A stretch of 64,000 nucleotides of DNA from Arachnopeziza araneosa (taxonomy: Eukaryota > Ascomycota > Leotiomycetes > Helotiales > Arachnopezizaceae). Below, piece after piece: positions 47,027-57,490 of this stretch. The notes under the pieces were generated by a model. That model saw nothing but the letters and a program-made list of their open reading frames with translations. It searched no databases and was not told the origin of the DNA. A program made the translations under genes and the position numbers. The DNA lies in the NCBI GenBank assembly GCA_003988855.1, contig QYAI01000004.1, forward strand, positions 496,001 through 560,000. Direction: 5' to 3'. How positions within the stretch are numbered: the stretch's first letter is position 1; every line of letters starts with the position of its first letter.

Positions 47027-48315
47027 ATAATCTTAAAATTTTAAATTAGAGAGCATGGGTGGCGTTGGAGATGCATAGAGGTGCATATACAAATCTCAAG
47101 AATACAGAATCCCATTACGGGATGATTTTATCGCAGCAAAAGACAAATGTTTTCATGATGTAGTGAGTTGGGTATTTCATTGACAGCTAGGTTTATTCCA
47201 TGACTTCAGTTTGCAACTCATCTATAATCCAGAATGAGATATATGTGAGTCTTCTCTAGTACTTATCTTTCATTCTAGCAGTCAATCATACGTGTTTTAG
47301 AACTTATTAGAATAATCAGGAGGCACTTGTTAAATAAGGAAGAAGCTGCAGGGGATGTGATATCGGGCGAGACACTGAAGTTTCCAAAGCAAGACGAATA
47401 CTATTGATCCTTTGTCGCCATGTCAATTCGTCAAAGATGACTATCTTGGTGAATCAAAAGTAGGAGTGTTCCTGTTTGGTTGTTGTTTCGACCTTTCATG
47501 TATTCTTGCAGGAATCAAGTCTTTGCTGAGAACCCATTCAAAGTCGCTACCCTATGGACATTCACATATCGGCCTCATTGCCTGATCCCGACCTAGGTAT
47601 GCATTTCAACAGTGCAGCTCAAAGTCACTGAGCTAAGCGAGCTTTTGTTTACAATCTGCGACAGCTACCTCTACCCCACCTCATCAGCACGCTCTCCTTC
47701 TCCCGCCTCTATCGTCCAACATGTTTGCTCTTTGGAAGGATTGGTCATTCTAATTCTCGGTCCTCCTTGAAAGAAGCCGCATTGCAAATCACGTTCTCGC
47801 TGCTCAGGCAGTCCTCAAACCTTAGCTGTATTGACTCTCCGGTTTACCTGTTCTCGCATCAACTCGTGTTGACTCAGATCCTGGACATTTAGGATTCTCT
47901 TATTGTTGTCTAACAAGTATAATAAGTCTTCTTTCTCGAAAACACTGTCTTCGTGGAAACGGATCCCTTTTTCCTTCCAAGGTATGTTATTTATATTTCA
48001 ATATTTGTTTCAAAGACGCAGCTCTACTTCGACATTCACACTTTTTACAATCATTTCAAAGGCAGAGTTCTATTTCGACATTCACACTTGTTGTGTATCT
48101 TTCAAAGACGCAGTCCTTTTTCGACATTCACACTTGTCTTACCATTTTCAATGACGCAACTCCACTTCAACATTCACACTTCTTATGTTCTCCTCAAAGA
48201 CGCAGCTATACTTACACATTCAATCATATGTTCTGTACTGACATTCTCAAAACCAGATCTAACACGTTCCTAACGCTCCGCGGTCACCACTTTCCCTTTA
48301 TCAACCATCAACATT
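47027..48315. other. Intergenic with tandem repeat, 1.3 kb
   Basis: Co-directional spacer upstream of the two-helix membrane protein gene. Its right part holds the 46-bp tandem repeat at 48008-48222. The left part shows no gene. Confidence 0.5.
48008..48222 (+). repeat. 46-bp tandem repeat, about 4.7 copies
   Basis: Units start at 48008, 48054, 48100, 48146 and 48192, exactly 46 bp apart. Each begins TTTCAAAGACGCA (with variants) and has CTTCGACATTCACACTT in the middle, followed by a more variable T-rich part. The last copy decays after about 30 bp. The unit length is not a multiple of three, so it is not coding. It lies 95-310 bp upstream of the next start codon, probably in the promoter or leader. 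Confidence 0.9.
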
Positions 48316-49070
48316 ATGAGAAAGTCACGATTCACCGAGCATCTGGGACCAGACGAGCCGAGCCTCCCGGAGGATGGCCTGACTGAATCCGTCTCAATGT
48401 CCAGCATCCCGCCTGAGAATCCGAACTGGTCACTCGGCCCCGAACCCATGCTCTTCCTCGCCTCCCAGCCCTCATTGTCGACCCTGAACACAACCTCCAG
48501 CTCCGTCTCCGAGGCCCGCCTCTTCCGCTCCGTCCCAGACCCGGCAGCCATCGAGCGCGAGCAGGCCTTCAGCGATGTCCTCCTCCTCCGAGCCCGTGCA
48601 GCCGAAGCGGCACGCCCCAGGTCCTCCCGGTTCCCTCGTGGTCGTCTCCCCCGCGACGTCTACGCCTCTACAAGGTCGAAGCGGTCCTGGGTGCTCCAAC
48701 TCCGACACGGGCGCGATGTCCTATTCTGGGTTTCGTTTGTCTGGGCTGTTGTCAGTGAGTTCATTGTCGATGCTCTTTTGTGAATAAGTCACAGGCAGCT
48801 GATGGGTTCTTTTTCTCTCTAGGTCTCATTATTACGATTGCTGTGATTCCAGCTTACATTGTCGCCAAGTCTCAGGGTCATTTGTTTACACTTGTTCTCG
48901 CTTTGCTGTTCCTCCTGACTGGATCCTTTATGATGCTTCTCTGCTCGGACTGGGCAAAGGCTGTTTGGTTGAATAGCATTGGTATTAGGGAGGTGGGAGA
49001 GCTGGATAGGGCGATTAGAGAACAGAGAGCTGAGAGGATTCAAAGGAGCAGGGAAAGTTTTACAATTTGA
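48316..49070 (+). CDS. Predicted two-helix membrane protein, 228 aa
   Basis: Not recognised. Exons 48316-48754 and 48823-49070 across a 68-bp intron (GTGAGT donor, TTTCTCTCTAG acceptor; 687 nt). The first 140 residues are polar and probably cytosolic, with Ser-rich, acidic and Arg-rich segments (LLLRARAAEAARPRSSRFPR). Splicing builds the first membrane helix, VLFWVSFVWAVVSLIITIAV, and a second follows at LFTLVLALLFLLTGSFMMLL, linked by a short loop (YIVAKSQGHL). The C-terminus is a charged, coiled-coil-like tail (ELDRAIREQRAERIQRSRE). The hairpin plus charged tail suggests an organelle membrane adaptor or a small fungal-specific protein, but no function is assigned. Confidence 0.75.
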
Positions 49071-49375
49071 ATCCTGAGGTATAAGAACCGGGGCAAAGAT
49101 TGTTGCTGATGACGAACATTGAAAGGATGGTCTTTGTTTTGGAGGACTAGCTCGGGTAAGTCCATAAGCGAGCTGGCTGTTCATTTGAACACTGGACCAG
49201 AGACACAGGTTGGAAACTCAATCTAGATAGCAACATTAAAACCAGAAGGATTGCTACGATGTGGACTCGTCTTAAGTTTACTTGTCACATAAACTACAAA
49301 TTATCATTGCAAACAAAGCCTGCTATTTCGTAACAATTTTTTAACACAAGCAGTATCTTGCTCAAATGCGACAGT
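49071..49375. other. Convergent spacer, 305 bp
   Basis: Between the stop codons of the two-helix protein gene and the Nop8-like gene. No coding content was seen. Confidence 0.5.
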
Positions 49376-50923
49376 TTAAACATCGTGCTTCTTCCTGTTT
49401 TCTCTCTGCCTTTTCTCTTTTGCAGCAATTTTCCTCCTTTTCTTCCAAGCCCTATTCACGTTCCCTCTATTCTCCCAGAACCACTTCTGAAACTCGCTCT
49501 CGGGTTCTCCAGATTTCATATCCTTCTGACCAGCTCCTTCATCCTTTCGAATTGGTGAGCTGGATTGTGGCCCATCTTCTTCTTCGATATCTTTCTCGAC
49601 AGGCCATATGAATTTTTTGTTGGGATGAGCAGTATCTGGCGTTGGAGCTGCGCTTCGAATGCCTCGGAACTCGAAGTCTCGTTGTGTGAACGGTGTGAGA
49701 GGGACTTGCAAATGTGGTTCTACCTCGAGTTCTGCATCGTCGGTGTCCGCACCAAAAAAGCTAAATGAGGGTGCATCTATGGGCTTTTTATCGACCTTAA
49801 GCTTGGGTTTCTTGTAGAGAGCTTCTAGAGGATGAATAGGTGGAGTAGATGATGCCTCGGGAATCTTGATACTTAGCGCTAGACCCGATGATGATTGTGG
49901 ACGAGAGGTGGATGTTGATGGAGGCTCTTCAGATGACGAGCTGTCAGAGGTCGAGCCTAAGTCTGAAGGACCTTCCTGTGATAACGCCTTGTCTTTTGTA
50001 AGTAACTGAGTGGCACCAGCTTCAGAGTCGTCTGACGGGCTATCCTCATTCCCTTCTTCAATACCCTGGCTGATTCCAGCAGCTGGGATGCTTGACTCGC
50101 CATTGCTATGTCGTAACTCTTCATCCAAAGGTTCTGCCTCACTATCACCACCTTCGGATGAACTAGTCTCATTGTTCACCACAGGTTTTAATTGTGGCTT
50201 TTGGTCGTTTTTCCGAAGTTTAAACCTTTTTGACTTCTTCTCTTCTTCGACTAGCTCTCCGTCTTCATCGATCCATCCCTTTCCTTCTACAAATTCCGCC
50301 ACGGCTTTCGACTTTTTCGACCCAGAACTACCCTTAAGAAATGTAGCGTACTTGGTAGTTTTAGAAAACTCGTGGATGGTCGCCTCCTTCCCTGACTTCT
50401 TGCTCTTCTTTTTCTTATCAGGCTTGGAATCTGTAGGTTTGGAGTTCGAGGCGACATTTGGTGGAAGGACCGTTTTGAAGAGACATTCAGGGCCTGTGGT
50501 ATATTTAGACTTATTGACGGTCTTATCCTTATCCTTCCCTACGTCTTTAGCAGGCGTCGTCCAACCCCGCTTTACATGCCTCTCCCCAATATCCACACCT
50601 GGAAGTTCATCTCTCTTTCGCTTCTTCTTATCTTTCTTGGGCTTTTCTAGCTCCTCAGCTACCAGTATAAGCTCCTTCTGTGGCCGGGCCTTGTCAATCT
50701 TAATTTTCGTGCCCTTCAAGATGGAACCACTGAGTCTCTTTTTAACCTTCTCAGCATCCATCGTAGGTAAATCGATGTACCCGTAGCCTTTGTCGGGGAA
50801 GGTCTGTAAGCTGTGGTAGGAAATGTTGCGAGCGTTTGGCAGAACGGAAGCTGGGATGATGGCGTTGAGAAGAGCAGGGCTAAAGGGGGTTATATGAAGT
50901 CGGGCGTATTCTAGCTCTGCCAT
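49376..50923 (-). CDS. NOP8: Nop8-like nucleolar RRM protein, 515 aa
   Basis: Single exon. The N-terminus (about residues 5-80) has an RRM pattern: YARLHITPFSPALLNAIIP, NISYHSLQTFPDKGYGYIDL and VKKRLSGSILKGTKIKIDKA. A Lys-rich region (KKDKKKRKRDE), acidic Ser-rich stretches and another basic block fill the middle. The C-terminus EFQKWFWENRGNVNRAWKKR plus RKIAAKEKRQRENRKK is a conserved ending of fungal proteins annotated as Nop8/NOL8-like or SRP40-related. Nop8 works in 60S ribosome assembly. The assignment relies on the RRM plus C-terminal pattern; a different nucleolar RRM family is possible. Confidence 0.62.
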   Translation of the reverse strand: MAELEYARLHITPFSPALLNAIIPASVLPNARNISYHSLQTFPDKGYGYIDLPTMDAEKVKKRLSGSILKGTKIKIDKARPQKELILVAEELEKPKKDKKKRKRDELPGVDIGERHVKRGWTTPAKDVGKDKDKTVNKSKYTTGPECLFKTVLPPNVASNSKPTDSKPDKKKKSKKSGKEATIHEFSKTTKYATFLKGSSGSKKSKAVAEFVEGKGWIDEDGELVEEEKKSKRFKLRKNDQKPQLKPVVNNETSSSEGGDSEAEPLDEELRHSNGESSIPAAGISQGIEEGNEDSPSDDSEAGATQLLTKDKALSQEGPSDLGSTSDSSSSEEPPSTSTSRPQSSSGLALSIKIPEASSTPPIHPLEALYKKPKLKVDKKPIDAPSFSFFGADTDDAELEVEPHLQVPLTPFTQRDFEFRGIRSAAPTPDTAHPNKKFIWPVEKDIEEEDGPQSSSPIRKDEGAGQKDMKSGEPESEFQKWFWENRGNVNRAWKKRRKIAAKEKRQRENRKKHDV

Positions 50924-51191
50924 GATTCGAAATTCATTCTGCAGTAGTGGCGCTTGAAGAATTCGTGGACCTGTCAGATGGTTTTAAAGCTTCTATCGGC
51001 GGTAAATTTAGAGCTCAAGGTCTTCACTTAGGCCTCGGCTAAATTGCCAAAAATAGCACCCAGACGTAGCCTTACGACGCAGACTCAAGAATAAACCTCA
51101 CGACATAATTCTTCAATTTCACGATTCTTCATGCAGCTCTTATTAGATTTCTACTCTCTTCAATGCGCTTAAACATTTTTATCACAGGCCT

Positions 51192-51864
51192 CTATAGAAA
51201 CCACCCAAATATTCCCGCTACAGCAACTAAAGATGCTCCACTGACTTTTATTGCCTTTTTCCCACTACTCCCCAGCGATATTGATCCAACTTCCGGCTTC
51301 GTTGTCAATGCTGTGACGCTCATTTGAGAGATGGTGGCGCTGCTGAGAGGCGAAACATTCATTCCACTAGCAAATATAGAGCTGGAGCAAGCGCTGTTCG
51401 TAGCTGAGGTGGAGGTACCTGTTGATGCACTCATGGTTGAGTTTGATATGAGAAAGTCGTAGGTTCCACAGCTGGTGTCAAGATTTCCCGGTTCCCAAAC
51501 AGAATGGCTGTCAAAATCACCTATCTAAACCGTAAGTAAATAAATAAGTCAATTTGAGAGCGTATAAATTGATGATTTGCAACGTACAAGCCTTGATCAA
51601 AATCTGATATCCTGTAACGTAATCATTCAGTGTGCAGAACAGCGACCCTATTACAGAGATATATCCGAAGTAAATGCTGCAAAGCGGAGATAATTGCGCA
51701 TCACTTGTAAAGTTGCTGCTGCTAACTACTGCTGAGCACGCTTTAGGGTAGAGGTTGATTATAGTCTTAAGTGATACAGCTCCAATGAAGAGGATAAAAG
51801 CCGGTATAAAGGTAAAAATAAAGCATACCGAGCTCAAAAATACCATCGACTTGAAGAAAATCAT
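51192..51864 (-). CDS. Small secreted, GPI-anchor-like Ser/Thr-rich protein, 201 aa
   Basis: Not recognised. Exons 51864-51588 and 51520-51192 across a 67-bp intron (GTACGT donor, TTAGATAG acceptor). The N-terminus MIFFKSMVFLSSVCFIFTFI is strongly hydrophobic and could be a signal peptide or anchor. The luminal part has six cysteines in total (for example YPKACSAVV, LSPLCSIYF and TSCGTYDF) and N-glycosylation sites (SNFT, SNST). A Ser/Thr-rich stretch (STGTSTSATNSACSSSIFAS) is followed by a C-terminal hydrophobic tail (ASLVAVAGIFGWFL) after small residues, the pattern of a GPI-attachment signal. A wall- or membrane-bound surface protein is the likely identity; there is no enzymatic motif. It lies beside the tyrosinase gene on the same strand. 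Confidence 0.68.
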
Positions 51865-52486
51865 GCTTAAATTCTAGTGGAAAATCATCACCTGAAGAGA
51901 ACTTCACCTTGGGTAAGGGAAGGTTACGAGGAGCTTCGAATGCTAACGCTTTCTTGTTAAGCGTCCAATCCTAACAATGCCACTTTAAGACCTCAAAACG
52001 TTCGGCCTCGATTTCCCAAAGGCAGACGCATAAGCAGATGCGGGCGACGTGTTTGAGACCAAAGGTGTTCTGAGGGTTCTTCCGAGGTAGGGTACGGCAC
52101 AGCGATACTCAGCCACCCGACTGGCACCATCTTCCTCAGGTGCATTACGACTACGATTGCGTTGGCGCAAAAAAACGGCCGAAGGAAGGAATCCATCAAA
52201 CCATCAAACGAGGATAACTGGACGTCGCATGTTGGGTTTTCGGGTGTGGCTCCCGAGAAGGACGCTCGAATGGTCCACTCGCATGCCGATTTGGGTTTGC
52301 CGAGTGGATGCAAGCCAATCTCATATTTACCTCCACAAACTATTCTTCCAGAACCAAATCAAAATTCGTACAGCCATAGGATAATATCTTTCATTTGTTC
52401 AGGCATCAAAGTGATCTAAGTCATTGAAATCAAGACTCCTGATTCTTGTACAATGAGACTTGTCAGAATCTTCCTCCTCTATCCAC
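51865..52486. other. Spacer between tyrosinase and GPI-like gene
   Basis: A 622-bp gap, somewhat GC-richer near 52000-52310. Overlapping frames on both strands (such as plus 52162-52419) have no recognisable content. It should contain the tyrosinase 3-prime end and the promoter of the small surface protein. Confidence 0.4.
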
Positions 52487-54947
52487 TCAGACGTTGATAG
52501 AATTGACTCCACCTGCATAGCCTCCTGCTTTTCCCTGGGTAATCTCTGGGTGCAATGTCTTCTTGCCATAGGTTGGCAGCTGTGTGATATCTGCGCCCAA
52601 AGTCAGGATTTCATCCTGAGCAGTCACCATCAAGTTTGGAAGTTGTTCATTCGGAACAACAGACCCGTCGAACTATGCAACGTTAGTATGTAACATCCTT
52701 CTTAGTTGTCCATCTATCAAACTCTACATGTATAATTGACAGTGTCTTGGTGCAATCATTCGAGATATTGAAGGACAACTAATAGGGCATAGAAGATAGA
52801 AACAAGCTTACCTTTTGAACTCTCCAGTGCAAGTTCTCCTGCAAGAATTGCTGAACGCCTTGAACATCATTTGGGTCATAGTTATATGCCTTCAAACCCG
52901 CGGTCAAGTCCACTTCTGAGTGGGTGAGAAGTGTTGGAATTAAGTCAGTTGCTGCAGTCGGTGCAACCGGTGCAGTTGGTGGTGGAAACACCATGAAGGA
53001 GCCAACACAAGCACTGCTAGTAGCCCAAGTTTGTGGATCTTCTGGAACATCTCCAACAAACACTCGGATAGTAAACCTCTCTCCATTACAGTCGAATTTA
53101 GATACGGTTAAAGCAGCAGACCATTCTCGAGTCTGCAAATCCTTGGCCGAACGTTTTAAGAATGAGCCACTAGGGTTATATAGACGATTGATAGCTGCGA
53201 CAACACTCGATTTCAATTGTGACGGCGTCTGATTACCCTGAACTTCGGGATAAGTATATCCAAAAGCACTGGTTTGCTGGACAGATGCTACAGTCCACCA
53301 TGGTCCATTTCCGGTTTGCCTGAAAGGTTCGAGTGGTGTGGTGATGCTATCCATGCTATTTGTTGGAATGGTGTAGGTACCATACAGATCGACTAGGTAT
53401 TGAATTAGCACTGTAAAACTGTATGACTATCGTTGTTGATGTGTGATAATCCAAGTTTTTTGATTACGAGCAACGAAATATCGAACCATCTGATGCTCCT
53501 CCAATAACCCCCGAAGCATTGGAGCTTACATAGAGAGAACACTATGCTGTATGGAAATAGCTTACCTTGTGGTAGTACATAACTATTCGGATTGATAGCC
53601 TGCCAAAGGGTGAAAAAACGGTCTATGTTTGCATGATGCAGCCAACTAGTTCAAGTATTAGATATTATTCACAGTATTCCTGTATTACTCACAAAATTGG
53701 ATCAAATGCAGAATATGACAAGTAAGACATGTGCCCATCAGCGGCACCAATGTACCCATGAACATTGTTATGAACGGCTTCGATAGAGACGCCTTGCGTA
53801 GCAGTCGTACCGAATTCATTGAATGTTGTCGGCTTTACCAAAGCTGTATACTGTGAAGGTATTAGCACAGCGTTACTTCTCGATTCTGCTTAACGCATGC
53901 TATCTTGAAACAGCAGTCGAAAGACTCATAGAGATCGCGCTTCATAGTGGATGTGCTCCAAAATTTGGAGGTAAGAGCGATGAACTTACAGTAGAGCTCA
54001 TGAGACCCCCACTTGCCAAATATTGGTTAACCACGCTTGGATTATCTCCCGCAGTCTGTGTATTCGCACCTCTTACTGTCTGTGGATAGTTGGCTAGCCA
54101 GTAGTCTCCGGCAACACTCGGGCTCGAAGGGAACTCGGTCGAATTGAGGGGGAATGTTTGGAATTGATAATTGTAGAGAGGGTTATTAACCGACTTATAC
54201 CCAGATGGTGTCCAAATCGAAATAGTTGGTTGACTAACAACATCAGGAAGCTGAGAGATAGCAGCCCAGTCCCAGTACGGAATTCGGAAATTATTTGCCG
54301 CTGTTTGAAAGATGGGATTTACATAGAGCTTGGCAATATCTTGACATTTTGCGGCGAGAATCTGTTCATATAAAGCCAAGTATGGACGGTGCCATGGGAG
54401 GAATAACACCGAGTCTGTTGATATGGGTTAGTTTGTTTTCTGTCAAATTGTAGTCATCTAAATTTCGTATCTTACTGTGAGTACAATAGCCTGTATTTGG
54501 ACTTCCAGCTGATTGAGGAACGTCGTTCCACGGAATATAGGGGCGACCATGAATGCCTGCAATCTGGAACCAGGACATGAAGAAGGATTCATCTTCGGCC
54601 TGGAAGCTCTGGAGAGCTTGGATATATAGAGCCCTGGGAGAAAATCAGCACATTATACGAAGTGTCAGTAACTAAGAAGTTAGGAAGAGTGTCAAAAATC
54701 TAGACTTTGAGCTTCAGAAAACCATTTGAGCTCAAGTAAACTTGATAGGCTTTTGAAGCAATCTTGAAAGTATGGAACATCATTACCAGGTCGCAGGTTG
54801 ATTCTGCATATCAAGGATATTAATTCGAGCAGGTGTAGAACCACCACCGCCTTGCCGCTTCGTGATACCTGTATGAACACCTGTGACAGGATGAAGCGCA
54901 GCAGAAAGTTCAGCTAAAATCAAGATAACAGAAGTAAATAAGAACAT
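52487..54947 (-). CDS. Secreted tyrosinase (polyphenol oxidase), 588 aa
   Basis: A type-3 copper enzyme that oxidises monophenols and diphenols to quinones, feeding melanin or phenolic detoxification. Seven exons: 54947-54787, 54633-54476, 54414-53990, 53850-53693, 53645-53566, 53410-52812 and 52672-52487 (1767 nt). The N-terminus MFLFTSVILILAELSAALHP is a signal peptide. CuA ligands: H82 in GIHGRP, H106 in YCTHNS and H115 in PWHRPY; C104-T-H106 matches the Cys-His thioether bridge of fungal tyrosinases. CuB: H275 and H279 in VHNNVHGYIG, and the LHH of DPIFWLHHANIDR (H304/H305). The Y379-T-Y381 motif marks the end of the catalytic core, followed by a C-terminal shielding domain of about 200 residues with a KRSAKD stretch that may be a processing site. 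The last exon ends AGGYAGGVNSINV. Confidence 0.93.
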
Positions 54948-57490
54948 CTTGAGTGTCTCAGATCAAGTATCGAGAGTTTGCTTAATTCGATGAAACTGAA
55001 TGTCTAGATGGTAGCCCGCGAGTGCTAAAATCAGATTTTCTTTCTCCTTCGAACTTTTATTAATATTGGCTGTTTGTCACCTAATAAGCGAGCGTAAGGC
55101 GGTCAACCAAACTGGGTAAACAAACTCTAGAACGTCTTGTTGCAGGTCTTATCATATCATACATGCATGAGCCACATCCAGTGGTTCTTCCATGGAACGA
55201 GGCGACCAGCCGATACGAAATGTCGTGGATTGAGCTTTCAGAATGTCCAAAGACTCGTTGAGAGGAGCCTGTACATGATCATACGCAGAGTGTGTAATTT
55301 CAGTTGGAATAATGAAAGGTAATATGACAGATATGGTGGAATGCTACGAACAGGTAATACAACATTATACGAGTAACATATTGGTAGAAGATCCGGCATT
55401 CCTTGTCCAGATTCTCTACACAAAGGCCTCGAAATGATCAACAAGACTTTCACTCGCTGACAATTTACAGTCATGTATATTCCGTTTGCCAGTAATTAAT
55501 GCTAGTGAAGTGTTTGCTTGATCAAATTATTATGCTTTAGCAGCATAAGAAAGGATCGGCCGAATTAGCTTTCGTTATAGACCGAGTACACCTAAACATT
55601 TGGCCCGAGGCCTAACATAGATTCAAATTCAATCCGATCGTCTGAGGCCCTGTTTGAGGGCATTGAAGCCGCAATCCGGCTCCAGAGCACGGGTAGGTGC
55701 ATACACGATGACATCTGAGGGCTTGTGATAGAGCTAGTACAACATACTAGGTGGGACAACAGGCTTTTGAACTGACCAAACGGATATCTTCGTAATAACT
55801 GTGTTTATGTGATACAGATTAAAGGTACTGACAAACAAACGCTTACCTCTTTATCGGCATATTTAGAGGGGTTTGATCTGGAGATACGAAGTATCTCGAG
55901 AACGAGTGGCCTCGTTGCTGATTCGAACCAAAAAATTATGTAGATTCATCAACAATATACTGAAAATGGGCACTTTTTCATCCGATGATATTTGGGTGAC
56001 CATAGGAAGGAAAAGGGCGCCGAAACCGCGAAGCCAGATGTTACTTCAAAAATCGCCTGCTTCAAAAAACTTTCCCTACTCTATTGTACCACAGAGTTAC
56101 CAAACTGAGAATCCATGGTAGAAATTTATGTTCAAAAGCTGTCGGTATACCTAAACAAGGCAAGTAACAGCACTTACAAATTATCGACCGGACGCAACAA
56201 GACAAAATATGCCTATCTAGGTAGGAACAAGAAATGGAAGTTTTTGTTTCCTCCCTGAAGTCTTCATAACCAATTTAGCTTTGAGCCATTCGACTTCCTC
56301 AGGTTCAAATCATGCCTAAATTTCAATATTTCTGTACTGTCTCTGAGAGATGGACCATTTCACTGCGGGAATTTAGCAGACGATGTTGCCCATGGAACCC
56401 CTCCCCAAATTCAACTTTGAAATCATGATTCCAGCTCAGACAGACAAAAGCTAGCGCAATCGCGGAAACTGATATTGTTGCACTCTGACAACTATAAGCC
56501 ATTCCCAGAATCTTATCAACGGGTTGAATTGTAGAATAACAACTCACCTAAAGAGGCCATTTTAGTAGAACTGACATCGAGCCGTTGATTTGCTTCTTTA
56601 ACATCCCGATATGAGACATTCTAAACACTATCATCCTAGCCAGGAATGAAAAAAATGCCACAGCGCGAGAAGTATTTCGGATGTTAGAATCCACCGCGAC
56701 GCGAATCCATTCACCCGCCCACCGACGCGCCCCATCTACATAAATTTAAATAAGCATTTTCTGTCCATAATCCAGTCGAGAGCCACAAGTTGATGTGTTT
56801 GGGAATAAAATCACACCCTCCATTCTAACACATCTCCAACCACTTGATGATACTTACGTTGGTAGAGATTAAGGGGCACCTGATCATCTTGAGTGAGGGC
56901 TCAAGATGCGGTGTTCGCCTAACTCTTTTGCTCCCCGAATCTAAGATAGAAATATATTTTTTTAACTTGGATTCTTTTATTTTTATTTTTTAGGGGATTT
57001 TTTACTTGTTTTCGTGTTGTTGTTTTTCGCCAGAGGGGAGAATAATGTCGCGTTCTCGCCGTCACTTGCACGTGCCTGCTTCTGGGTATTGATTTTTCCA
57101 TCCACGGATCTGGTGTTTGGTGCCCTGTACTATATTACTGTAAAAATCGATACTTATCAACAACATTTAATATTGAGCATTATTTAGAGTTAGGTGATCT
57201 CGTGGCTGCTTCTTCCAATTGGCTATTTGATTGTTGTCTTTTTCATTGTTAAATTCTCCGAGGCTTGTTCTGGTTGTTCTTTTCTGTGGCTTCGTTACTT
57301 CTCTTGTTTAGCTTTTGTTTACCTGAAAAAAAATTCTTTGAGGTCCTTTGACATACGCATATCTTTAGAGACAATGGATTGTTCTCTCGAAGCGGATATA
57401 AACTCCCAACTGTATAGGTAGCAAAATTTTTGAACCATTCCATCGGATTACCATTCACACACAATCTATCAGCACCCGAAATCTGACGAA
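54948..57490. other. Gene-poor stretch, 2.5 kb
   Basis: Between the divergent starts of the tyrosinase and amidoligase genes. Only short frames without domains or plausible splicing occur. The right end (about 56930-57480) is T-rich on the plus strand, as in fungal leaders. No transposon ends, tRNA or repeat were recognised. Confidence 0.45.

Noticed and set aside
50010..50786. Plus-strand frame of 258 codons
   Set aside because: Antisense to the Nop8-like gene; its Ser/Phe richness simply mirrors Glu/Lys codons on the other strand.
52162..52419. Plus-strand frame of 85 codons beside tyrosinase
   Set aside because: Both strands are open in this GC-richer patch, there is no start context, splice partner or recognised motif; kept only as part of the spacer.
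56270..56325. Possible tRNA because of a GGTTCAAATC string
   Set aside because: No matching acceptor stem or A-box sequence could be found upstream at the right distance.
54948..57490. Transposon relic
   Set aside because: No terminal repeats, transposase-like frames or obvious C-to-T repeat-induced mutation signature could be recognised by eye.
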